A DNA stretch of 45,709 bases from Yinghuangia elevatio. Lineage in GTDB: Bacteria; Actinomycetota; Actinomycetes; Streptomycetales; Streptomycetaceae. The DNA lies in the NCBI RefSeq assembly GCF_040649515.1, contig NZ_JBEZFP010000072.1, positions 1 to 45,709 on the forward strand, read 5' to 3'. Position numbers and translations under genes: made by a program. Positions 18,035 through 25,246 of this stretch are shown piece after piece (the stretch's first letter is position 1; the number at the start of each line of letters is the position of its first letter). The notes below the pieces were generated by a model. The model saw nothing but the letters and a program-made list of their open reading frames with translations. It was not told the origin of the DNA and ran no database searches.

Positions 18035-18375
18035 GCCGGCTCTCCTGGGTTGCGGCGGACGGTCGGGGCCGTTCGGTCGATCGGTACGCGTCCACTGTCG
18101 ACCGGGGCGCTGACCGTTCCCTGACCACCGCCTGACCGACCACCCGGCCAACCGCGCAGCCGACCGACTGCCCGACAACCCGCCTACCGCCTACCGCCTA
18201 CCGCCGCGTGCCTCTTCGTCCCGCACCCACTCCCCTACGCCACCCCGGAATCGGCCCCGGCCCGCACGAAGCCTCGCCCGGCGCACGCCGCTTCGCGCGT
18301 ACGGACCGTCCCCCTCCTGTGTGGCGTTCAGCCCTCATTCATCCGTCCGAGACCCTTACCTGGTATGCACATCGG
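18035..18375. other. Divergent gap with a 7-bp microrepeat
   Basis: This 341-bp gap separates the hypothetical gene from the APC permease. It contains three exact copies of CGCCTAC plus a partial fourth at 18181-18205, and GACCG-rich sequence before it. A possible -10 element TATGCA (18364-18369) lies only six bases before the permease GTG, which would make that transcript leaderless; I cannot find a convincing -35. No gene is seen here. Confidence 0.4.
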
Positions 18376-19671
18376 GTGACCTCCCCCGATGTGCCCTTCC
18401 CAGCCCCCGCACCGTCCGCCCGGCCCGCCGCTCTCGCGCGCCGTCTGGGCACCGGCGACGCCGTGATGGTCGGTCTCGGTTCGATGATCGGCGCGGGGGT
18501 CTTCGCCGCCGTCGGCCCTGCCGCCCGCGCGGCGGGGTCGGGCCTGCTGGTGGGCCTCGGCATCGCGGCGGCGGTGGCCTACTGCAACGCCACCTCGTCG
18601 GCCCGGCTCGCGGCGCGGCATCCGGAGTCAGGGGGCACGTACGTCTACGGCCGCGAACGCCTCGGCCCCTTCTGGGGGTACCTCGCGGGCTGGGCGTTCG
18701 TGGTAGGCAAGACGGCGTCGTGTGCGGCGATGGCAATGACGGCCGGGGCGTACATCTGGCCGGAGTACACACGGGCGACCGGCGTGGGCGCGGTCGCCCT
18801 GCTGACGCTGCTGAACCTGCACGGTGTGCAGAAGGCCGTGTGGCTGACGCGCGCGATCGTCGCCATCACGTTGACCGTGCTCGCCTTCGTCGTCGCGGCC
18901 TGCCTCACGTCTGCCGACGCCGCGCGCCTCGAACCGTTCCCGGACGCGAGCCTGTATGGCGTCCTCCAGTCCGCCGGACTGCTCTTCTTCGCGTTCGCCG
19001 GGTACGCGCGGATCGCGACCCTCGGCGAGGAGGTCCGTGACCCCGCCCGGACGATCCCGCGCGCGATTCCGATCGCCCTCGGCATCGCCCTCGTCGTGTA
19101 CGTCGCCGTGGCCGTGGCCGCGCTCCTCGCCGTCGGAGCCGACCAACTCGGCTCCGCCACCGCGCCGTTGGACACCGCGGTGGCGGCGACCGACCTCGAC
19201 GGCGGAACGACGGCGGTACGCGTCGGCGCGGCGGTCGCGGCGCTGGGCGCACTGCTCGGCCTCCTGCTCGGCGTCTCGCGCACCGCCCTCGCGATGGCCC
19301 GCGACGGCCACATGCCGCGTGTGCTGGCCGCCGTCGACACGACACACCAGGTCCCCCGCCACGCCGTCATCGCGGTCGGCGCCGCGGTGGTGCTCCTGGT
19401 CGGCCTGGTGGATCTGCGCGGCGCGATCGGGTTCTCCTCCTTCGGCGTACTGGCCTACTACGCGGTGGCCAACGCCTCCGCCCTGAAGCTGCGTTCCGAC
19501 GAAAACCCGCCGCCTCGCGCCCTCCCCGTCCTCGGCCTCCTCGGCTGCGTCGTCCTGGCCGCAACCCTCCCCTGGCGGTCGGTCGCCTGGGGCGCGGCCG
19601 TGCTGGCGACGGGCGCGGTCATCTGGTTCGTCCGCACCTCCCGCGGCGCACCGGACCGCGCAGCACCGTGA
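18376..19671 (+). CDS. APC-superfamily amino-acid permease
   Basis: This 431-residue, strongly hydrophobic protein has about twelve predicted membrane helices. The first helix carries the APC motif VGLGSMIGAGVFAAVGPAARAAG (residues about 30-55), whose unwound GSMIGAG segment binds the substrate amino group. FFAFAGYARIATLGEEVRDPARTIPRAI is the conserved helix-6 and loop signature. It should import an amino acid or polyamine using the proton gradient. The chosen start is GTG at 18376, which puts the permease motif near the usual position. No enzyme genes beside it suggest the substrate. Confidence 0.88.
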   Translation: MTSPDVPFPAPAPSARPAALARRLGTGDAVMVGLGSMIGAGVFAAVGPAARAAGSGLLVGLGIAAAVAYCNATSSARLAARHPESGGTYVYGRERLGPFWGYLAGWAFVVGKTASCAAMAMTAGAYIWPEYTRATGVGAVALLTLLNLHGVQKAVWLTRAIVAITLTVLAFVVAACLTSADAARLEPFPDASLYGVLQSAGLLFFAFAGYARIATLGEEVRDPARTIPRAIPIALGIALVVYVAVAVAALLAVGADQLGSATAPLDTAVAATDLDGGTTAVRVGAAVAALGALLGLLLGVSRTALAMARDGHMPRVLAAVDTTHQVPRHAVIAVGAAVVLLVGLVDLRGAIGFSSFGVLAYYAVANASALKLRSDENPPPRALPVLGLLGCVVLAATLPWRSVAWGAAVLATGAVIWFVRTSRGAPDRAAP

Positions 19672-19715
19672 AAAGCCGCTCGCCCGGCGCGCCGCCCGTC
19701 GGCATAGTGCGGGCC

Positions 19716-19751
19716 ATGATCTACCGAATCGAGTCCCACCCCGCCCGGTGA
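19716..19751 (+). CDS. Possible 11-residue leader peptide
   Basis: The short frame MIYRIESHPAR starts at ATG 19716 and ends in a TGA whose first bases overlap the GTG of the next small ORF (GTGA overlap at 19748-19751). A CATAGT hexamer eight bases upstream could be a -10 element, which would make the transcript nearly leaderless. Coding status is uncertain; the overlap is the main argument. Confidence 0.3.
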   Translation: MIYRIESHPAR

Positions 19752-19906
19752 GCCCCCAGCACGAGCGCAACCCGCTCGACGGCACACCTGCCTTGTACGA
19801 CCTGGCCCGGCACACGCTGCGCGACAGCCGCGAGGCCCTCGCCTCCCGGGCCCGCATCACCACCCGGCTCCCGCCCGCCCCTCACGACGATTCGCCCTCG
19901 CCCTGA
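19748..19906 (+). CDS. Small ORF, hypothetical 52-residue protein
   Basis: The GTG-started frame reads VSPQHERNPLDGTPALYDL and continues with a basic amphipathic helix (ARHTLRDSREALASRARI). About nine in ten third codon positions are G or C, like the real genes around it. Its start overlaps the stop of an 11-residue frame, suggesting translational coupling. No family is recognised. It occupies most of the gap between the permease and the lactonase gene. Confidence 0.45.
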   Translation: MSPQHERNPLDGTPALYDLARHTLRDSREALASRARITTRLPPAPHDDSPSP

Positions 19907-19925
19907 CGAGATCACGCCCAGAATC

Positions 19926-20939
19926 TCAGTAGGTGCGGGGTACTGCGGCGATGCAGGTGGGGGTGCCGGTGGTGAGGGCTTCGGCCGGGGGTGCGAGGAG
20001 GCCGGTGGCCGGGTCGCGGCGCAGGGCGGTGACGGTGTCGGAGCGTTCGCCGGCGATGTAGAGGTGGTCGCCGATCAGTGTCGCGTCGCGGGGCCAGGTG
20101 ACGCCGGTGTCGATTTCGGCGACGACGCGGGGCGTACCGCCGTCGAGGGCGAGGACGGTGACCGTGTCGGGGCCGCGGTTGGCGACGTAGAGGTGGCGGC
20201 CGTCCGGGGAGGCGACGATCGCGGAGGGGTGGTTGCGCGTCGGGCCCGCCGTGGCCAGGCCGGTTGCCGGGCCGTTGGGCAACGCACGGACCGCGGGGAC
20301 CAGTTCGCCGACGACCCAGGCACGGTCCGGCGCCGTGTGCACGAGGTGGCGCGGGCCGAAGCCGGGCGGGGTGGGAACGGGCGCTTCCGCGACGAGTGTT
20401 CCGTCCGGGCGGAGGCGGTACCGCCAGACGCGGTCGGAGCCGAGGTCGCAGACCAGGACCGTGTCGCCGTCGAAGGCCACCTGGTGGGCGTGTGGTCCGG
20501 CCTGGCGGTCGCGGTCCGGGCCGTCGCCGTGCAGTTCGACGACGGTGGTGTGCGGGCCGGCGGCGCCGTTCGGGGCGAGGGGGTGGACGGAGACGCGGCC
20601 GTCGCCGTAGTTCGCGGTGAGCGCGTACGCACCCGTGGGGTCCACCGCGACGTGGCAGGGCGCGCTTCCGCCGCTGGGGACGCTGCCGAGCGGGGTGAGC
20701 GAGCCGTCATCGGCGATGGCGAACGCGCTGAGGGTGCCCTGCGGTTCGAGCTCGTTGACCGCGTAGAGCGTACGTCCGTCGGGGTGCGCGGCGAGGAACG
20801 ACGGGGACGGGGTCGCGGTCGGCTCGCCCAGCGGCGTCAGCACGCCGGTGGCCGGGTCCTGGGCGCATACCGTGATGCCGGATCCGCGACCGCCGGTGGC
20901 GGGGGTGTAGCTGCCGATGCAGACGAGCGGCTGGGCCAT
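19926..20939 (-). CDS. Lactonase family protein (6-phosphogluconolactonase-type beta-propeller)
   Basis: This 337-residue protein shows the seven-bladed propeller repeats of the Pgl/YbhE lactonase family: YAVNELEPQGTLSAFAI, PCHVAVDPTGAYALTANYGDGRVSVHPL, HQVAFDGDTVLVCDLGSDRVWRY, GFGPRHLVHTAPDRAWVVGEL and SAIVASPDGRHLYVANRGPDTVTVLAL. Members hydrolyse 6-phosphogluconolactone in the pentose phosphate pathway or other sugar lactones. The start is ATG at 20939 with AGGAG upstream. A 22-bp-stem hairpin separates it from the upstream MFS gene, so it probably has its own promoter or is attenuated. Confidence 0.85.
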   Translation of the reverse strand: MAQPLVCIGSYTPATGGRGSGITVCAQDPATGVLTPLGEPTATPSPSFLAAHPDGRTLYAVNELEPQGTLSAFAIADDGSLTPLGSVPSGGSAPCHVAVDPTGAYALTANYGDGRVSVHPLAPNGAAGPHTTVVELHGDGPDRDRQAGPHAHQVAFDGDTVLVCDLGSDRVWRYRLRPDGTLVAEAPVPTPPGFGPRHLVHTAPDRAWVVGELVPAVRALPNGPATGLATAGPTRNHPSAIVASPDGRHLYVANRGPDTVTVLALDGGTPRVVAEIDTGVTWPRDATLIGDHLYIAGERSDTVTALRRDPATGLLAPPAEALTTGTPTCIAAVPRTY

Positions 20940-20967
20940 GGCGGGGCGTACTCCTGATCCTCGTGCG

Positions 20968-21017
20968 GTCGGACGGGAACGGGCATTGGTCTGGTCCAAT
21001 GCCCGTTCCGGTCCGAC
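20968..21017 (-). terminator. 22-bp inverted repeat between the MFS gene and the lactonase gene
   Basis: Arms 20968-20989 and 20996-21017 are complementary at 21 of 22 positions around the 6-nt loop TCTGGT. On the minus strand it begins 16 bp after the MFS stop and ends 28 bp before the lactonase ATG. Terminator of the MFS gene is the first reading. Its closeness to the lactonase ribosome binding site also allows attenuation or an operator role. Confidence 0.7.
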
Positions 21018-21033
21018 GGTACGGCAAGCGGGG

Positions 21034-22542
21034 TCAGCCGCGTGCGCCGACCTCCACCCGCTCCGCGTCGTCCTCGCCTGGTGCGGCGGCCTCCTCCGCG
21101 GTGTCGGCCGCGAACTCGGCGACCGGCCGCGTGTCGGTCTTGGCGGTGCGCTTGAAGGTGAGCGCCGCCACCGCGCCGAGCAGCAGCGCCGCGGCCACGA
21201 GGTAGAGCGTGCCCTGCTGACCGTCGGCGACGGCGTGCTCCAGTTGGGTGCCGGTCAGTCCGTCGGTGTCGGCGTTGGCGATCGCCACGAAGATCGCGAG
21301 GCCGACGGCGGCACCGACCTGGGACGCGGTCGAGGCCATGCCGGAGGCGACTCCCTGCTCGCTCGCGTCGACGCCGGACGCGGCGGCGATCCACATCGCG
21401 GTCCACGCGATGCCCTGGCCGACGCCCATGACGACGAGGCCGGGGACGAGCACGCCGTACGAGCCGTCCGCGGTGACGCCCATCGCCAGCACCGCGGTGC
21501 CGATCGCGCCGAGCACGAATCCGCTGAGCAGCGCCGGGCGCAGGCCCGCACGGGTGGTCATGCGCTCGCCGATCTGGGTGCCCGCGAAGATCGCCACGGC
21601 CGGGACCAGGAACGCGAAGCCGGTCTGCAGCGCGCTGAGGCCCTGGACCTCCTGCCACAGGATGGTCAGGAAGTACGGGATCGCCCCGAAGGTCCCCATG
21701 AACACGAAGGTGATCATGGTTGCGGCGGCGAGGCTGCGGTTGCGGAACAGGCGCAGCGGCATCAGCGGGTCGGCGGTGCGGGACTCGATGAAGGCGAAGC
21801 CGGCCAGCAGCACGACGGCGAGGGCGGCGGAGACGAGGATCGTCGCAGACGTCCAGCCTGCCGCCGGTGCCTCGACGAGGACGTACACCAGGAGGGTGAT
21901 GCCGGCGGTCGCGGTGAGCGCGCCGGGCAGGTCGAAGCTGCGGCGCGGGCCGGACATGCGGTCGCGCGGGATGAAGGCGAAGGCTCCGGCGATCACCAGT
22001 GCGGCCAGCGGCACGTTGACGAAGAAGACCGAGGCCCAGCCGAACCAGCTGGTCAGCACGCCGCCGAAGAGCGCGCCGAGGGAGAGCCCGCTCGCGCCGG
22101 CGCCGCCCCAGACGGCGAGGGCGCGGTTGCGCTCCGGGCCTTCCGCGAACAGCGTGTTGACGAGCGACAGGGTGGCGGGGAACAGGAGTGCGCCGCCTAT
22201 GCCCTGGACTGCTCGGGCGCCGACCATCATGCCGGGGTTGACCGCGAGCCCGCCGAGGACGGAGGCGCCCGCGTAGAGGCCGAGTGCTGTGATCAGGACC
22301 GAGCGACGGCCGAAGAGGTCCGCCGTACGGCCGCCGAGCAGCAGGAAGCCGCCGAAGGCGACCGCGTAGCCGCTGATCACCCATTGCAGGGACTGTTCGG
22401 AGAAGCCGAGTTCGGTGCCGATCTCGGGAAGGGCCACGAAGACGATGTTGTAGTCGACGGCGATGATCAGCTGGGCGAACGCCAGGACGGCGAGCGCCCA
22501 CCCGAGGTGCCGCGGGCGGGCGGCGGGGACGGTTGTGGGCAT
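21034..22542 (-). CDS. MFS transporter, DHA2 (14-helix drug/proton antiporter) family
   Basis: This 502-residue membrane protein has about fourteen predicted helices. Motif D1/A regions are visible: LDYN-like AVDYNIVFVALPEIG in helix 1 and GGRTADLFGRRSVLI after helix 2, the motif A loop. AVQGIGGALLFPATLSLV matches motif C-like sequence, and FSFDLPG-like RRSFDLPGALTA separates the halves. Such proteins export toxic compounds using protons. The C-terminal tail of about 45 residues is acidic and cytoplasmic. A divergent ArsR-type gene and several inverted repeats upstream indicate ligand-induced expression. Confidence 0.9.
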   Translation of the reverse strand: MPTTVPAARPRHLGWALAVLAFAQLIIAVDYNIVFVALPEIGTELGFSEQSLQWVISGYAVAFGGFLLLGGRTADLFGRRSVLITALGLYAGASVLGGLAVNPGMMVGARAVQGIGGALLFPATLSLVNTLFAEGPERNRALAVWGGAGASGLSLGALFGGVLTSWFGWASVFFVNVPLAALVIAGAFAFIPRDRMSGPRRSFDLPGALTATAGITLLVYVLVEAPAAGWTSATILVSAALAVVLLAGFAFIESRTADPLMPLRLFRNRSLAAATMITFVFMGTFGAIPYFLTILWQEVQGLSALQTGFAFLVPAVAIFAGTQIGERMTTRAGLRPALLSGFVLGAIGTAVLAMGVTADGSYGVLVPGLVVMGVGQGIAWTAMWIAAASGVDASEQGVASGMASTASQVGAAVGLAIFVAIANADTDGLTGTQLEHAVADGQQGTLYLVAAALLLGAVAALTFKRTAKTDTRPVAEFAADTAEEAAAPGEDDAERVEVGARG

Positions 22543-22626
22543 GGCGGAGAGACCCCTTGCTGGTGGGACTTGGTGCCGGGTGGGCCGTGCGGGGGGACCG
22601 TGACACTGTCGAGCGACTGTGGGAAT

Positions 22627-22675
22627 GTACGTGGACTTGCGTACTGAACGACTGTACGAGGATCTTCGTACAGTC
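22627..22675. promoter_or_regulatory. Operator-like inverted repeats in the MFS leader
   Basis: Two elements share the GTAC core. GTACG-N8-CGTAC spans 22627-22644. Perfect 10-bp arms GACTGTACGA and TCGTACAGTC around GGATCT span 22650-22675. The minus-strand TACATT at 22624-22629 is a candidate -10 for the MFS gene. The likely binder is the divergent ArsR-type regulator. Confidence 0.6.
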
Positions 22676-22708
22676 TCACGACGGCCGTCAAGCCGACTCC
22701 GCAGAATT

Positions 22709-22746
22709 GTTCGTACGTTCACGAACGGTCGTAATCGCGCTATCGT
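22709..22746 (+). promoter_or_regulatory. Leaderless promoter of the arsR-type gene with overlapping operator
   Basis: A -35 TTCACG (22718-22723) and a -10 TATCGT (22741-22746) are 17 bp apart, and the ATG at 22753 lies where transcription should start. The inverted repeat GTTCGT-N6-ACGAAC (22709-22726) covers the -35 element. This is a compact autorepression arrangement. Confidence 0.6.
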
Positions 22747-22752
22747 GGGCCC

Positions 22753-23109
22753 ATGACGCTGTTCCACCCCGCCCCCGAGCAGTTCCAGGTGGAGAACGTG
22801 CTGACCGCGCTGGGCAACCCCACCCGGCTGGAGGTCGTACGCAAGCTCGCCCACGACTGCGAGTACGGCCACCCCTGCGGCACCCTCATCACCGGGGTCG
22901 CCAAGTCGACGCTCACCCACCACTGGCGCGTGCTGCGCGAGGCGGGCGTCATCCGGCAGGAGCCGGCCGGGCGCGAGCTGCTCATCAAGCTGCGGCGCCA
23001 GGAGATGGACAGCCGCTTCCCCGGGCTGCTCGACGCGGTTCTGCTGGCCGCAGCCCAGGCCGCGGACTCGGCAGAGACCGACGCCGACGCCGAGGCCTCA
23101 ATCGCCTGA
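22753..23109 (+). CDS. ArsR-family winged-helix regulator
   Basis: This 118-residue protein is a small ArsR/SmtB-type DNA-binding protein: VENVLTALGNPTRLEVVRKLAHD at the N-terminus, then the recognition region GVAKSTLTHHWRVLREAGVIRQEPAGRELLIKLRRQEMDSRFPGLLDAVL. No metal-binding CxC motif is seen, so the signal is more likely a small molecule than a metal. It is divergent from the MFS exporter across a region rich in inverted repeats and probably represses both. Its last 12 bp overlap the 3' end of the convergent WYL regulator gene. Confidence 0.85.
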   Translation: MTLFHPAPEQFQVENVLTALGNPTRLEVVRKLAHDCEYGHPCGTLITGVAKSTLTHHWRVLREAGVIRQEPAGRELLIKLRRQEMDSRFPGLLDAVLLAAAQAADSAETDADAEASIA

Positions 23110-24126
23110 CGGCTCCGGCGAGCCCGGCCCGCCCGGTGCGTACACGGCCATGACCGCGCGCGCCGTCGCCTCGACGTCCGCGCGCAGCTCCGGCGGCGCC
23201 AGCACCTCGACGTCCGACCCGAAGCGCAGCAGTTCCAACGCGCCGAAGCGCATCGTCTCCAGCGGCAGCACCGCCTTGACCCAGCCCTCCGCGTCCGGCG
23301 CGCTCTCCGTCTCCGCGACGACGCGCTCGCGCTGCGGCCCGAACAGGCCCGCGACGGCCGCCCTTGCGCGCGGTGACAGGCGTACGACGGCGGGGACCTG
23401 GTAGAGATTGCGCTCGAAGTCCTCCGACCACACGGTCCAATAGTCCGCCAGCGAGAAGCCCGGGTCCCTCTCGAACTCCTCGCCAAGCGTGGTCAGTTCG
23501 AGGATCCTACCGACCCGGTACGTCCGGTCCTTACGTGACCGCCCGCCCTCCTCGCCCTCGGCCGGCCGCGCCACGAGGTACCAGACGCCCGCCTTGAGCA
23601 CGAGGCCGTACGGGTCGAGCACCCGCGGCGCGACCGCCCCACCCCACCGGCGGTAGCTGATCCGGATGCGCCGCCCGTGCCAGACGGCGTTCGCCGCCTC
23701 GGCCAGGTACGGCGACTTCTCGGCCTCCGCATACCAGCCCACCGTGTCCAGATGGAACCGCTCCCCAGTGCGCGTCGCCCGCTCTCGCAGCTCCGGCGCG
23801 AGACCCGCCATCAGCTTCAGCTGCGCGGACGCCACCACGGCGCCGAGCCCCAGCTCGGCGGCGGGCCCGGGCAGTCCGGCCAGCATCAGCGAATCGGCCT
23901 CGTCGGCGGTCAGACCGTTGATCTTGGTGCGGAACCCGTCGAGCAGGCGGTAGCCGCCGGCCGGGCCGCGCTCGGCGTACACCGGGATCCCGGCGGCGCT
24001 CAGCGACTCGATGTCCCGGTAGACCGTGCGCACCGACACCTCGAGTTCGTCGGCCAACTCCTGCGCGGTGACGTGGCCGCGCGTCTGGAGGGTCAGCAGG
24101 ACGGACAGCAGTCGACTCGCACGCAT
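23098..24126 (-). CDS. WYL-domain (YafY-type) transcriptional regulator
   Basis: This 342-residue protein starts MRASRLLSVLLTLQTRGHVTAQELADELEVSVRTVYRDIESLSAAGIPVYAERGPAGGYRLLDG, the typical HTH-11 plus YafY signature. It continues with a WYL-type sensor domain (RRIRISYRRWGGAVAPRVLDPYGLVLKAGVWYLVAR) and the WYL C-terminal extension (EVLAPPELRADVEATARAVMAVY). Such regulators sense small molecules or nucleic acids. It is divergent from an SRPBCC gene, with a perfect TGACA/TGTCA palindrome just upstream of its ATG. This pairing is common in actinomycetes. Confidence 0.9.
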   Translation of the reverse strand: MRASRLLSVLLTLQTRGHVTAQELADELEVSVRTVYRDIESLSAAGIPVYAERGPAGGYRLLDGFRTKINGLTADEADSLMLAGLPGPAAELGLGAVVASAQLKLMAGLAPELRERATRTGERFHLDTVGWYAEAEKSPYLAEAANAVWHGRRIRISYRRWGGAVAPRVLDPYGLVLKAGVWYLVARPAEGEEGGRSRKDRTYRVGRILELTTLGEEFERDPGFSLADYWTVWSEDFERNLYQVPAVVRLSPRARAAVAGLFGPQRERVVAETESAPDAEGWVKAVLPLETMRFGALELLRFGSDVEVLAPPELRADVEATARAVMAVYAPGGPGSPEPSGD

Positions 24127-24146
24127 GCCCCCAGTCTGCCCTGGAT

Positions 24147-24165
24147 CCTGACAGAGGGTGTCAGG
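24147..24165. promoter_or_regulatory. Operator between the WYL regulator and SRPBCC genes
   Basis: A perfect palindrome CCTGACA-GAGGG-TGTCAGG lies 21 bp upstream of the WYL regulator's ATG and about 80 bp upstream of the SRPBCC gene. The TGACA-N-TGTCA form is what one expects for a YafY/WYL dimer site. Autoregulation and control of the neighbour are inferred. Confidence 0.65.
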
Positions 24166-24247
24166 TATGGCAGGCATGATCGTCCGAGCGGACCGCGCTG
24201 CAGAATGCACGGCTGCGGAAAATCACTGCGATGCGAGGAGCGACGGC

Positions 24248-24673
24248 ATGACCCGCGAAGTCGGCAAGACCCAGGACGTCGGCTACGAGATCGGCGTCTC
24301 CAAGACCCTCCCTTACCCGGCGTCCGTGGTCTGGGAGTTCCTGACCGACGACGACGGCCTCGCGGTGTGGCTGGGCCCCGGCGCCGAACTCGGGCGCGAG
24401 AAGGGGACGCCGTACCGCACCGACGACGGCACCGAAGGCGAGTTGCGCAGTTGGCGGGAGATGGACCGGGTGCGGCTCACCTGGCGGCCGGCCGGCTGGG
24501 ACCACGACACGACCGTGCAGGTGGCGATCCGCGCTTCCGGCGAGAAGACGATGCTGCGCTTTCACCAGGAGTGGCTGGCGGACGGCCGCGAGCGGGAGCG
24601 GCAGCGCGAGCACTGGAAGGCCGTCATGGACGCCGTCGTCGCGGCCTTGCGCGAGGAGCCGTCGGACGACTGA
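24248..24673 (+). CDS. SRPBCC (AHSA1-like) domain protein
   Basis: This 141-residue protein has the START/Bet v1-like layout of the AHSA1 subfamily: VSKTLPYPASVVWEFLTDDDGLAVWLGPGAEL at the start, EGELRSWREMDRVRLTWRPAGWDHDTTVQVAI in the middle, and a C-terminal helix ERERQREHWKAVMDAVVAAL. These proteins bind hydrophobic ligands in a central cavity; the ligand is unknown. The start is ATG at 24248 after GAGGAG. The gene is probably controlled by the divergent WYL regulator through the 24147-24165 palindrome. Confidence 0.85.
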   Translation: MTREVGKTQDVGYEIGVSKTLPYPASVVWEFLTDDDGLAVWLGPGAELGREKGTPYRTDDGTEGELRSWREMDRVRLTWRPAGWDHDTTVQVAIRASGEKTMLRFHQEWLADGRERERQREHWKAVMDAVVAALREEPSDD

Positions 24674-24703
24674 CCCGCGGCCGGAAATTCATATAACCGG
24701 AAC

Positions 24704-24728
24704 GTTGCCTTCCGTGATCAGCGGGTAC
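24704..24728 (+). promoter_or_regulatory. SigB/SigF-type stress promoter
   Basis: GTTG (24704-24707), a 15-bp spacer and GGGTAC (24723-24728) fit the consensus GNNT/GTTT-N14-16-GGGTAC/T of the actinomycete SigB/SigF group. It sits 43 bp upstream of the small helical protein gene at 24772. Confidence 0.5.
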
Positions 24729-24771
24729 CAGATGTGCGTTGAGGCTTGACGGCACGAGGAAAGGCGGCGTC

Positions 24772-25038
24772 ATGAGCGGGTTCCTGGACAAGGCGAAGGA
24801 AAAGGCCAAGGAAACCATGGCCACCGGCAAGCAGAAGGCCGACGAGTTCCAGGCCAACCGTGCGCAGGGCGACCTCTACAAGCAGCTCGGCGCCGCCTAC
24901 TACGCCGAGCAACGCCAGGGCGCTTCGCACGACGAGGTGTCGCGGCTGCTTGCGGCCCTCGACGCCCACGAGCGCGAGCACGGACCGTCGACCGGCGACA
25001 GCCCCTCTGACGGCCCGGGCCCGGTCGGCCTGGCCTGA
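24772..25038 (+). CDS. Small conserved-type helical protein, probably stress-induced
   Basis: This 88-residue protein begins MSGFLDKAKEKAKETMATGKQKADEFQANRAQGDLYKQLG, a charged amphipathic helix with many Lys, Glu and Ala, followed by AAYYAEQRQGASHDEVSRLLAALDAHEREHG and a disordered acidic tail. No enzyme motif, signal peptide or membrane segment is seen. Small proteins of this type recur across actinomycetes without known function. A SigB-like promoter and a GAGGAAAGG ribosome binding site precede it, pointing to a general-stress role. That role is inferred from the promoter alone. Confidence 0.65.
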   Translation: MSGFLDKAKEKAKETMATGKQKADEFQANRAQGDLYKQLGAAYYAEQRQGASHDEVSRLLAALDAHEREHGPSTGDSPSDGPGPVGLA

Positions 25039-25246
25039 CAGACCGAGTGGCCCGACGGAACCGAGCGGCACGACAGGGCCGCGTGACCCGACAAGACCTG
25101 ACCCGGCCGATCGGCGCCCTACCAACCCCTGCCGAGCCCCTGCCGGACGTCCTGAATGCCGGACGTCCCGAACCCCCACCGGACTTCCGGCCCCTCCCCG
25201 GGCGCGCCCGCTCGCGCGTCCGGGTGTTCGGCACTCCGGCGCTGTT

